A DNA stretch of 64,000 nt from Acetispira formosa (nom. nud.) (GTDB lineage Bacteria; Desulfobacterota; Desulfarculia; Adiutricales; Adiutricaceae), in the NCBI GenBank assembly GCA_023525915.1, contig CP026657.1, positions 1,426,001 through 1,490,000 on the forward strand, written 5' to 3'. Below are positions 16,653 through 25,121 of the stretch, piece by piece. Position 1 is the first letter of the stretch; every line of letters starts with the position of its first letter. The notes under the pieces are model-generated. The model had not been told where the DNA came from. It made no database searches and saw only the letters and a list, made by a program, of their open reading frames with translations. The position numbers and the translations under genes were made by a program.

Positions 16653-19600
16653 CTATATAGTTCCCATCATGTCGTCAATCTTATTCAGCGCGTTATCCAG
16701 ATCCGACATTATCAAATCGTCCGACAGCATCTCCATCAAATTCTCCACCTCGTCAGACCATTTGTATTGCTTGAGGCTGTCGGTAATTTTAAAAGCCGCG
16801 TTCAGGTCAAGATCACCAATGGCTTCCCGCAGTTTTTTCAATTCGCCGATCAGGTGTTTTATCTTGCCCGCTTCCTGGGATGAGGCCTCACGCTCCTTCA
16901 GTTCCTTCACCGACTTGTTGATATTGTCGATCATCACTTCCAGATCAGCCAGAAAATCGCCCACCGTAGCGTCAATGGCCGAGATGTCGGCCCGCTTCCC
17001 GGCCGCCTCCAGCTTTTCCGCCTGCTCTGATAAATCCATGGCCCCAATGCTGGCTGATGAACTTTTCAGCGAGTGCGCATACACCGCGAAAATGGATACG
17101 TCCTTCTCCGCCAGGCAGCGCTTGATCTGCTCCATAATCGTCAGGCCGTTGGAACAATATGAATAAAGAACGTCAAGATACCTGTCAAGCGTGCCGCCCG
17201 TGTTTCTGAGCCCCGCCTCCGTATCCAGCCCCTCCACTATAAAACCCTTGGCGGACTGGTTTACCAAGACCTCCGCCTCGGCCTGCCCCTTCTTTTCCGC
17301 GGGCAGCCACCGATCCAAAATGTTGTTGAGCTTGGTCAGGTCAATGGGCTTGGCCAAAAAATCGTTCAGGCCGTTCTCCAGAAACATCTCCCGCACTCCC
17401 GAAACCGCATTGGCCGTCAGGGCGATTATCGGGAGATTTTGGGCGTAATCGTCATCCAATTCAATCTTCCTGATTATATCCGTGGCCTCAACCCCATCCA
17501 TGCCCACCATCATGTGATCCATGAAAACCAGGTCATAATGGTTTTTAGTTACCAGATCTATGGCCTCCGGCCCGCTCAGGCAGGTATCGATGGACATCTG
17601 ATACGGCTCCAGCAAACCTTCAGCCACCTTCAAGTTGGTTTCATTGTCATCCACAATCAGAACACGGGCCGATGGCGCGATAAAACCGGCGCTCATCTCG
17701 GCAATGGTCACTTCCTCACGCACATCGTTGAGGACATTGGCAATGCTCAGGGCATGGGCGGGCACGGCAATGGAGCGGACGTTACGTGGCGCGACCTTGT
17801 CAAAATCGGCCAGAATCACCACATGCGGTTTCAGGTTGTGCTCGCTGATAACTTCCTGCACCTCCGCATAAAGATGCTGGGCCACAAACAGGTGCGAACA
17901 GCCGCCGCTCTTCAGCCAGGCTTTGAATTCCACCACTGTGGCAGCCAGGGTGCAGGCCACCCCCAGATTGCGGCAGGACCGGAGGATGGAATCAGCGTGT
18001 TCAGGCCGGTTTTCCAAGAGAAGAATGTTTTTGTCCCGAGTCTCTTCCACCAGGGCCAGCTTCTTTTCCGAGCGATACCCCTGGGGCAGCGAAATGGTGA
18101 AGGTGCTGCCCCGGCCGTAAACGCTGTGTACGGTAATGTCGCCGCCCATAGACTGACACAGGTTCCGGCTGATGGTCAGGCCCAGCCCGGTGCCCTCAAT
18201 ACCCTGATTGGCCTGGAGGTCGACCTGCATGAAATCGTTGAAAAGTTTTTCCAGGTCCTCCGGCTTGATGCCGGTGCCGCTGTCCGAAATGTCGATGGTC
18301 AAATGGACGATGTGCTTATCCTGATCAAGACGGCCGCCCACATTCAGCGAGACAAACCCTTTTTTGGTGAACTTGGCCGCATTGCCCAGAATGTTCAAAA
18401 GTATCTGACGGATGCGTACCTCATCCCCAAACAGTTCATCCGGGAGATTCGCGTCAATGTTGACCAGAAACATCACCGAGCTTTCCAGAAAACGCATCCT
18501 GATGATACTGACCACATCATGAATCAATGAGGCGAACAGATAACTGACCGGTACTATCTGCATTTTGCCTGATTCAATTTTGGAGAAATCCAGAATATCG
18601 TTGATGATGGAAAGAAGGGTGGTCCCGGCCTGCTTGATGTTCATGGCGTGGCTCAACACCTCCTGGGAGGCGTTCTGACGCAGAATCAGTTCCGACATGC
18701 CGATGATGGCGTTCATGGGAGTTCTGATCTCATGGCTGGTGCGGGCCAGAAAATTGCTCTTGGCCTTGTTGGCCATTTCCAGGGCGTCGGCGAAAAGTTT
18801 TTTGGAAGTTATGTCATAGCAGTTCAGCAGCCAGACTTCGTGCCCGTCGACCCATGATATGTTGTCGCAGGATATGGAGAGCCATTGGCCGGTGGACTCG
18901 CAGAAAAGGTCATAATAGCTGCCTTTGCCGGAATTGGCCCGGTAAACGGCGTCGATCGATCTTGGCAGGAGGTCAAGGTCGATGTTCAGATAACGATTAA
19001 TCTTCCGCCCGGCACATTTGAAATCAAAGGCGGCCTTGAAAGACCGGTTGGCATAGACAATCTCTTCGCTGTCAGGATCGACCACCAGCACATAGGAAGC
19101 GATATTGTCCAGAATGGCCTCATAGGCCTTGCGGTTGCGCTCCAGCTTCTTGGCGGCCGTCTGGCGGCTCAGCACAGTGGATATTATATTGGATATGTTT
19201 TGCAGAAACCGGACCGTATCTTCATCCCAGACCCGCTCCACCACGCAATCGTCAAAGCAAACGAAACCATAATGGTCGCCATCTAGATAGACGGCGAAAA
19301 TGGCCGAAGCGATAAGCCCTTCGGCTTCAAATTCCTCTTTGCAGTTTTCCGGTATATGGCCGAAATCAACCAGGAGAAAGCCGGTATCCTGAAGAGCGGT
19401 GTAAATCTCCGGCATGCCGGTTTCATAAGTGATGCTGTAATCAAGGGCCATAACGGAGGCGATGTCTTTATTACGCCACTCATAAACTATTTTGCACGTC
19501 TTGTGATCAGGGCTGTCCTTGAACAGAAGGGCCCTGCTTGTATTGAGATAGGCCCCGGTGCGATCAAGAATGATCTGGATGGCGTTATTGAGATTGGAAT

Positions 19601-20072
19601 CATGCAGGCTCATCAGAATATCGGCCAGAACTTCCTGCTGACGGGCATGATCATCGAACCCCTTGTGCCCGCCTTCACTATGGGCCCGGTTGACAATGAA
19701 GGTGTCATAACAGATGAGGCGGCCTTGGCAATCGAGATTGAGAGAATTATATTCCACCACTGGCACGGTATCGCCGTTTTTCTTCACCAGCCGATAAAAC
19801 AGTTTAAAGGTTTTGATCTCCCTGGATTCATAGTCATCCACTATTTTCTGGACCATAACGCGGTCATCAGGATGAACCAGATCGATCCAGCCGACTTCGC
19901 CGCTCATGAACTCATCGGTGGTATAGCCATACATGGAGATATTTTGGGTGATAAAGAGGGTTCGCCAGTTTTCGCCTTTGTGGGAGAGGCGCAGGCCGAC
20001 TCCGGGCATGTTTTCGACCATATGACGAATATTGGCCAGTTCCGCTTCAGGGGCTTTGTTTAGTTCAAGCAT
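16653..20072 (-). CDS. Hybrid sensor histidine kinase (PAS-GAF-PAS-HisKA-HATPase-REC-Hpt)
   Basis: 1139 residues without membrane segments, so probably cytosolic. An N-terminal PAS (about 20-125), a GAF-like domain (about 145-300) and a second PAS (about 315-425) precede the H-box '[20 protein letters not shown]' with His447. HATPase motifs are 'ILLNILGNAAKFT' and 'DSGTGIKPEDLEKLF', 'GTGLGLTIS'. Residues about 680-785 look like a degenerate receiver. A full receiver follows with Asp852 ('LVFMDHMMVGMDG') and a C-terminal Hpt with His1000 ('YAHSLKSSSASIG'). It thus encodes a whole phosphorelay in one chain; the output regulator is unknown. Convergent with flgE across repeat block E1. Confidence 0.93.
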   Translation of the reverse strand: MLELNKAPEAELANIRHMVENMPGVGLRLSHKGENWRTLFITQNISMYGYTTDEFMSGEVGWIDLVHPDDRVMVQKIVDDYESREIKTFKLFYRLVKKNGDTVPVVEYNSLNLDCQGRLICYDTFIVNRAHSEGGHKGFDDHARQQEVLADILMSLHDSNLNNAIQIILDRTGAYLNTSRALLFKDSPDHKTCKIVYEWRNKDIASVMALDYSITYETGMPEIYTALQDTGFLLVDFGHIPENCKEEFEAEGLIASAIFAVYLDGDHYGFVCFDDCVVERVWDEDTVRFLQNISNIISTVLSRQTAAKKLERNRKAYEAILDNIASYVLVVDPDSEEIVYANRSFKAAFDFKCAGRKINRYLNIDLDLLPRSIDAVYRANSGKGSYYDLFCESTGQWLSISCDNISWVDGHEVWLLNCYDITSKKLFADALEMANKAKSNFLARTSHEIRTPMNAIIGMSELILRQNASQEVLSHAMNIKQAGTTLLSIINDILDFSKIESGKMQIVPVSYLFASLIHDVVSIIRMRFLESSVMFLVNIDANLPDELFGDEVRIRQILLNILGNAAKFTKKGFVSLNVGGRLDQDKHIVHLTIDISDSGTGIKPEDLEKLFNDFMQVDLQANQGIEGTGLGLTISRNLCQSMGGDITVHSVYGRGSTFTISLPQGYRSEKKLALVEETRDKNILLLENRPEHADSILRSCRNLGVACTLAATVVEFKAWLKSGGCSHLFVAQHLYAEVQEVISEHNLKPHVVILADFDKVAPRNVRSIAVPAHALSIANVLNDVREEVTIAEMSAGFIAPSARVLIVDDNETNLKVAEGLLEPYQMSIDTCLSGPEAIDLVTKNHYDLVFMDHMMVGMDGVEATDIIRKIELDDDYAQNLPIIALTANAVSGVREMFLENGLNDFLAKPIDLTKLNNILDRWLPAEKKGQAEAEVLVNQSAKGFIVEGLDTEAGLRNTGGTLDRYLDVLYSYCSNGLTIMEQIKRCLAEKDVSIFAVYAHSLKSSSASIGAMDLSEQAEKLEAAGKRADISAIDATVGDFLADLEVMIDNINKSVKELKEREASSQEAGKIKHLIGELKKLREAIGDLDLNAAFKITDSLKQYKWSDEVENLMEMLSDDLIMSDLDNALNKIDDMMGTI

Positions 20073-20282
20073 AACATAGCTCTTTATTTTGAAGATTATA
20101 GATTCCGAGATTTAAAATATAATAAACGCATTTAAAAAAGGGTATCATAATGATAGAGATAATGCAATGAATTAAGATAGATCACTATTATTGTAAATAT
20201 AAGAAAAAGCTAAGCCGCCATGGGGAATTACCCATCGGCGGCATGATTCATTTGGCTGTGAAAATAATGCTTCAGGCCTCCT

Positions 20283-21623
20283 CTATTTGGCCGTGTTGGC
20301 TGCAATGAGGGTAACATCCCACACGCCGCCGAAGGGCGGTGAATAACACATATCCAGAAAACCGAATTCATCCACAGTCAGGCCCGCCCTGATGGCAATG
20401 GCGTAATAGTTGGCCCTGGCCACCACCACTCCCTGCCCGACCAGTTGGGCGCCCAGAATACGGCGAGTTTTGGCCTCATATACCAGCTTGACGGTAATTT
20501 TTTCGGTGCCGTAATAAGAGGCATAACTGTTGCCGGTGATGAGATTGGTTTTATAATCGACCCCGGCGCTCTGAGCTTCGCGTTCGGAGAGGCCCACTTT
20601 GGCCGCGTCCAGCCCGAACAGCCGCAAGGCGCTGCAGCCGATGAGCTTGAACTGCGGCAGCGGTTTTCCGGCCAGAAGCTCGGCAATGATGCGTCCCTGC
20701 TTATTGGCGTTGGTGCCCAGTGGTGAATACTGGGGCTGGCCGGTTATGGATGAATTCATAATGCTGCAATCACCGGCCGCATAAACATCCGGGAGGCTGG
20801 TCTCCATTTTCTCATTGACGATAATGGCCCCGTTGCCCGCCTTTTGGACATCGATGAAGCCAGTGTTAGGCACGATACCGGCACAGTTCACCACCAGGTC
20901 CGTGGCCAGGTCCCTGGACTGCCCGCCGCTTTCGATCACCACCGCCGATATGGATTGGCCATTGAGTTTAACCTCACTGACTTTGGAATCGACCAGCACG
21001 TCAACACCGTTATTTTTCATCTCTTCAGCCAGGCGGTCAGTTATTTCTTGATCCATGACCGAGAGAATCCTGGGAGCGAACTCCACCACCGTAACCTTCT
21101 TGCCGTGCTTGGCACAGGCTTCGGCCATTTCCAGTCCGATGAAACCAGCCCCCACCAGCACCACATTTTTAACATCATCGCCTTGGAGCCTGTCCCGGAG
21201 CCTGCGTCCGTCTTCCACGTCACGCACTTCCATCAGGTTGGGGCGGGGAACATCCAGGGGCGGAATGCGGCGCACCCCGGCCCCGCTGCCGACGATGAGC
21301 TTGTCATAATTGCGGACAAAAATTTCGTCGCTGTCCAGGTTGCGGACAGTCACCGTTTTTTTGGCCGGATCAACCGCTGTAACTTCATGGCGGATTTTAA
21401 CATCAATGCCGTTTTCAGCGAATTGGGCCGGGGTCCGCTCCACCAGTTCAGAGGCTTCTTTTATCTTGCCCGAAACATAGAAGGGTATCCCGCAGGCTCC
21501 GAAGGAGACTTCTTCGCCCTTTTCGTAAACGACAATATCAACACCGTCTTTCAGGTTTCTTTTCAGTTTGGAGGCGGCGCTCATCCCGGCGGCCACGCCG
21601 CCGATCACAACTACTTTCATCAT
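20283..21623 (-). CDS. CoA-disulfide reductase / NADH oxidase family flavoprotein
   Basis: 446 residues. FAD motif 'VVVIGGVAAGMSAASKL', catalytic cysteine in 'VSFGACGIPFYVSG' (Cys43 counted from the second Met), NAD motif 'NVVLVGAGFIGLEMAEACAK' and FAD site 'DVYAAGDCSIMNSSITG'. Single-cysteine disulfide reductases of this family reduce CoA disulfide, other low-molecular disulfides or persulfides, or act as NADH oxidase. Its position after the cystine symporter and cysteine desulfidase suggests it reduces imported cystine or a mixed disulfide (inference). A strong hairpin lies between it and the symporter, so expression may be attenuated. GGGGAG lies upstream of ATGATG. Confidence 0.88.
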   Translation of the reverse strand: MMKVVVIGGVAAGMSAASKLKRNLKDGVDIVVYEKGEEVSFGACGIPFYVSGKIKEASELVERTPAQFAENGIDVKIRHEVTAVDPAKKTVTVRNLDSDEIFVRNYDKLIVGSGAGVRRIPPLDVPRPNLMEVRDVEDGRRLRDRLQGDDVKNVVLVGAGFIGLEMAEACAKHGKKVTVVEFAPRILSVMDQEITDRLAEEMKNNGVDVLVDSKVSEVKLNGQSISAVVIESGGQSRDLATDLVVNCAGIVPNTGFIDVQKAGNGAIIVNEKMETSLPDVYAAGDCSIMNSSITGQPQYSPLGTNANKQGRIIAELLAGKPLPQFKLIGCSALRLFGLDAAKVGLSEREAQSAGVDYKTNLITGNSYASYYGTEKITVKLVYEAKTRRILGAQLVGQGVVVARANYYAIAIRAGLTVDEFGFLDMCYSPPFGGVWDVTLIAANTAK

Positions 21624-21693
21624 AATATTACTCCCCTGATTTTGAACAGTCCGCCGGGATTGTTATAATCGCGGCGGAGCACCAGTTGAAGCG

Positions 21694-21730
21694 AAAAGGC
21701 GCGCGCCTCCCCAAGCGGGAAGCGCACGCC
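21694..21730 (-). terminator. Hairpin with T-tract after the cystine symporter
   Basis: On the minus strand GGCGTGCGC...GCGCGCGCC forms a long GC-rich stem around TTCCC/GGGGA, followed by TTTTC. It lies 15 nt after the symporter stop and 70 nt before the flavoprotein start, so it may end or attenuate transcription into that gene. Confidence 0.6.
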
Positions 21731-21744
21731 GGTTAGTTGGCGGC

Positions 21745-23166
21745 TCAGCCGTCGAGGGACGCGCCGCTGTCGTCGTCGGCCAGTTTGGCCAGTTCCATAT
21801 TGTTGTAATCGTCTTCATTCAAAAGGCCCAGCCGCTTATCCACAATCAGCGAGTTGACCATGGCCCCGGTCACGTTCAGAAGGGTGCGGCCCATATCGAT
21901 AATGGGGTCAATGGCCAGAATGGGGCTGATAAGGGGGAAGGAGGCGGCCATGCCCGTGCCGGAGAGGGCCACGGAGGCGGCCATGGTGGCTGTGCCCGGA
22001 ATGCCGGCAATGCCCAGGGAGCCAATGGAGATGACGATCACGCTCATGATCAGAAAAGTGATGTCAATGGGCGTGCCGCTCATGTTGGCCACGAAAACGA
22101 CCAGAAGGGCCGGGAAGACGCCCGCGCAGCCCTGCATCCCGGCGGTGGTGCCAAAGCTGGCCACAAAGTTGGCCGTGCCCTCACTGACGCCCATTTTACC
22201 GGTGAGAGTGGCGATGGTCACCGGGAGGGTGCCCACACTGGAGCGTGAGGTGAAAGCCATAATCATGGTGTCAAAACCCTTCTTCAGATAGGCGGCCGGG
22301 CTGAGGCCGAAAATCATCAGGGCCACCAGCTGAATCACGAACATGATGACAATGCCCAGATACAGAACGCCGATGAAGAGGAGCACTTCCAGGATGCTGT
22401 TCATGCCGCGCTGGGCGATGGTATTGGCCAGCATGGCGATGACGGCGAAAGGCATAAGCTTGATGATGCTCATGGCCACGGAGATGATGATTTTGTGAAG
22501 GGCGCCGATGAAATCATAGAAAGGTTTGACCACATCCATGTATTTCTTGCCCATACGCATGGCCGCCACCCCGAAGAAAGCCGAGAAGATTACCAGGCCG
22601 ATGACGTTGGTGCTGACCATGGCCGCCACCGGATTGGCCGGGAGTAACCCGCGCAGGGTATCGGCGATAGGTTTGACGTCTTTAATGGCCGAAGAGCCTT
22701 CCACCGCGCTGAAGCCCGCGCCCAGATCGAATATCAGGCCCAGAGCCAGGCCCAGAATGACGGAAATGGCCACCATAAGCATGGTCACCACCAGGGTGTT
22801 TTTGGTGAGGCTGCCGATATTGGCGCCTTTCATGTTGATGATGACGTTGATGATGGAAACCATAATCAGGGGAATCACCAGCATGCGGATGAGATCAATG
22901 AAGCCATTGCCGAACAGGCCATACCATTTGGTGGTCTCGGCAATGAATTTAACGTCCATGGGGTTGTGGGGGAAACCGGCCACAATCTGGATAACCACGC
23001 CCAGGGCCAGCCCCAGGCCGGTGGCCGTGAGAACCCGCTTGGAGAAGCTGACTTTTTTACTCTGAAGCATCCAGATAACGAAAAACAGAGCGAAAAGTAT
23101 GATGAGGAAGACAACTGTTTTGGCTTCGCTGATCATCAGGAATTGTTCAAAAAATACCGAGGTCAT
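21745..23166 (-). CDS. L-cystine:cation symporter, TcyP/YdjN-like (DAACS family)
   Basis: 473 residues from ATG 23166 (AGGAG 8 nt upstream; the upstream ATG at 23193 lacks one). About nine hydrophobic segments with the dicarboxylate/amino-acid:cation symporter hairpins: 'IRMLVIPLIMVSIINVIIN', 'MAFTSRSSVGTLPVTIATL' and 'GIAGIPGTATMAASVALSG'. The TSRSSVGTLPV version of the family's serine-rich motif and the overall layout resemble the TcyP cystine transporters rather than GltP/DctA. Substrate assignment is supported by the cysteine desulfidase gene directly upstream. The 404-nt gap to that gene holds two family A palindromes. Confidence 0.83.
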   Translation of the reverse strand: MTSVFFEQFLMISEAKTVVFLIILFALFFVIWMLQSKKVSFSKRVLTATGLGLALGVVIQIVAGFPHNPMDVKFIAETTKWYGLFGNGFIDLIRMLVIPLIMVSIINVIINMKGANIGSLTKNTLVVTMLMVAISVILGLALGLIFDLGAGFSAVEGSSAIKDVKPIADTLRGLLPANPVAAMVSTNVIGLVIFSAFFGVAAMRMGKKYMDVVKPFYDFIGALHKIIISVAMSIIKLMPFAVIAMLANTIAQRGMNSILEVLLFIGVLYLGIVIMFVIQLVALMIFGLSPAAYLKKGFDTMIMAFTSRSSVGTLPVTIATLTGKMGVSEGTANFVASFGTTAGMQGCAGVFPALLVVFVANMSGTPIDITFLIMSVIVISIGSLGIAGIPGTATMAASVALSGTGMAASFPLISPILAIDPIIDMGRTLLNVTGAMVNSLIVDKRLGLLNEDDYNNMELAKLADDDSGASLDG

Positions 23167-23265
23167 AAACTGTTTCTCCTTCTGTGGCCGCATCCGGGCG
23201 AGGCCGTGTTTTCAAAAATCTTCGAGTACGCAGTCAATATTAAAATTACGGAACAGCGGGGGACC

Positions 23266-23348
23266 GCCGCCGGGAGAAATGTTTTTGTCCGGTGAGGTTC
23301 CGGGGGTCTTTAGTCGCCTCACCGGACAAAAACATTTCTCCCGGCGGC
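23266..23348. repeat. Family A palindrome, copy A3
   Basis: Arms GCCGCCGGGAGAAATG...; loop in minus orientation (TTCCGGGGGTCTTTAGTCGC). It is of the second arm type, shared with A6, and forms a pair with A4 in the gap between the symporter and desulfidase genes. Confidence 0.87.
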
Positions 23349-23388
23349 TGCCTGGTCAGCCGTAACTGCCGTTATAGCCTGAGAGGGA

Positions 23389-23477
23389 GCCGGAAGCCAG
23401 GGATTGCTTTTGCTCCGTCTCCGTGACTAAAGACCCCCAGAACGGAGACGGAGCAAAAACAATCCCTGGCTTCCGGC
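23389..23477. repeat. Family A palindrome, copy A4
   Basis: Arms GCCGGAAGCCAGGGATTG; loop in plus orientation (TGACTAAAGACCCCCAGAAC). First arm type, 40 bp from A3. Confidence 0.87.
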
Positions 23478-23570
23478 GGGTCAATGGAAATTTAATCTTT
23501 ACACCGCACTGAAACTTCACGCCGTCGGCTTGGCGCTCATGTATCGAGACGGCATGATGACTGAATGTCG

Positions 23571-24863
23571 TCAATCACTTTCCTTTTTATGAATGATCAT
23601 GTCCAGAACCAGCCGGTCCAGCTCTTCCGCGCCCTCTTTCCCAAGGGAGGCGAAATTGTTGATGGTGTTTTCGCTCAGCTTTTCCACAATGCCCTCATTG
23701 CAGCCGATGCAGAGATCGTTCATGGCCAGCATGGCCGCCTGCATGGCCGCGTTGACACAGGTCGATATTTTCAGAGCGCAGCTCGATTTGGCCCCGTCGC
23801 AGACAATGCCGGTGACATTGCCCAGAACGTTCTGCACGGCCATTTCCATCTGGCCGAAAGTGCCCTCCATCAGATAGACCACCGCGCAGGCCACGCCCGT
23901 GCCGGCGATGACCGCCCCGCACAGGGCCGACAGCACCCCGAACTTGGACTTGATATAAATGGTCACCAGATTGCTGAGAGCGGTGGCCCGGACCAGTTTT
24001 TCCTCATCCCCGCCGCCCATTTTCTCCCAGACCGTCACCACCGGGATGGTGGCGGCGATGCCCTGGTTGCCGCTGCCGGAATTGCTCATCACCGACAAAC
24101 TCACCCCGGCCATGCGGGCGTCGCTGCCGGCGGCGGTGGCCATCATGGCGTTGTTGGTCAAGTCGTCGGCCATGACTTTGCGGCCCATGCCCTCTTTGAT
24201 CATCCGCCCCACCCGGAGGCCGTAATCATGCTCCAGCCCCTCCCGGGAGATGCGGCCATTGAGCTTTATGGCCTCTTCTATGACTTTCAACTCCGATCGG
24301 GGGACGGACAGACAGAAGTCATAGATATCCCTCAGTGTAAAATCATAACAGTTTTCATCGGCCGAGTCATCCAACTTTTCATTGCACCCGCCCTTATAAA
24401 TTTCGGCCTCATTTTTTACAATGCTCGAAACATTGGTATGTGAGCCAATAATAACAGCGGAAACAGTGTCAGTATCGGTTTGGACCGTGGCTTTTATATA
24501 GAGTTTATATGGCACTTCGGCCTTATCCACCGTCACCAGGCCATCTTTGACCATGGCCGTGGCTTCGGCCACCTCTTCCGGTTTAACGCTGTTCAGTAAA
24601 TTCAGTTTATCTTCCGGGTTGTTGGTGATCACCCCCAGCGCGACCGCACTGGAAAGTCCGGTCAGGGAGGTGCCGGGTATGCCCACCACAAAAGCGTTTT
24701 TAATGATGTTGCCGCTGGCTTCCAGATGTATTTTCTTAACCTGGCCCTCAGCGTGGCTGCGGGCCACGGCTCCGGCATAGGCTATGGCCACCGGTTCTGT
24801 GCAGCCCGTGGCCACCGCCAGCCCGCCATTTAGCGCTTTCAGAATCTTTTCATGCTTATCCAT
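23571..24863 (-). CDS. cyuA: L-cysteine desulfidase (CyuA/UPF0597 family)
   Basis: 430 residues. 'AVATGCTEPVAIAYAGAVA' at the N-terminus, 'GNIIKNAFVVGIPGTSLTG', 'MSNSGSGNQGIAATIPVV' and 'DGAKSSCALKISTCVNAAM' plus 'DLCIGCNEGIVEK' define the UPF0597 family, related to the catalytic part of Fe-S serine dehydratases. Conserved cysteines provide an oxygen-labile [4Fe-4S] cluster. E. coli CyuA (YhaM) degrades cysteine to pyruvate, ammonia and sulfide anaerobically; a serine dehydratase activity cannot be excluded. The sigma-54 promoter is 84-100 nt upstream, and the activator gene stands directly behind it. Confidence 0.87.
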   Translation of the reverse strand: MDKHEKILKALNGGLAVATGCTEPVAIAYAGAVARSHAEGQVKKIHLEASGNIIKNAFVVGIPGTSLTGLSSAVALGVITNNPEDKLNLLNSVKPEEVAEATAMVKDGLVTVDKAEVPYKLYIKATVQTDTDTVSAVIIGSHTNVSSIVKNEAEIYKGGCNEKLDDSADENCYDFTLRDIYDFCLSVPRSELKVIEEAIKLNGRISREGLEHDYGLRVGRMIKEGMGRKVMADDLTNNAMMATAAGSDARMAGVSLSVMSNSGSGNQGIAATIPVVTVWEKMGGGDEEKLVRATALSNLVTIYIKSKFGVLSALCGAVIAGTGVACAVVYLMEGTFGQMEMAVQNVLGNVTGIVCDGAKSSCALKISTCVNAAMQAAMLAMNDLCIGCNEGIVEKLSENTINNFASLGKEGAEELDRLVLDMIIHKKESD

Positions 24864-24946
24864 TCCTTACCAGCCTTTCTTCCGCAGCCGGGCTTTGGAA
24901 ACTATTATTTTGATGAATTTGGAAAAATCAGATCAAAAAGCAGTAG

Positions 24947-24963
24947 AGCAAGAAAGGTACCAA
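24947..24963 (-). promoter_or_regulatory. Sigma-54 promoter of the cysteine desulfidase operon
   Basis: On the minus strand TTGGTACC, 4 nt, TTGCT, with exact GG/GC spacing. Predicted start near 24936, a 70-nt leader before ATG 24863. Confidence 0.82.
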
Positions 24964-25012
24964 TGATAACAGGCGCTAATTACAGAGTTTTTTCGAGAAC
25001 GGAAAGCTATTC

Positions 25013-25116
25013 GTCTCAAAAATGAGACAAACAGCCTCCCTTAACAATTAATTGGCCATATTTTGCGGCCGATATAAGTCTATCTCACAAATGAGACAAA
25101 ATCTCATTTATGAGAT
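25013..25116. promoter_or_regulatory. Three palindromic upstream activator sites
   Basis: Three 16-bp near-perfect palindromes: GTCTCAAAAATGAGAC (25013-25028), ATCTCACAAATGAGAC (25082-25097) and ATCTCATTTATGAGAT (25101-25116). Consensus RTCTCANNNATGAGAY. They lie 50-170 bp upstream of the sigma-54 promoter, the usual distance for enhancer sites, and end 5 bp from the stop codon of the activator gene that probably binds them. Confidence 0.8.
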
Positions 25117-25121
25117 TAATT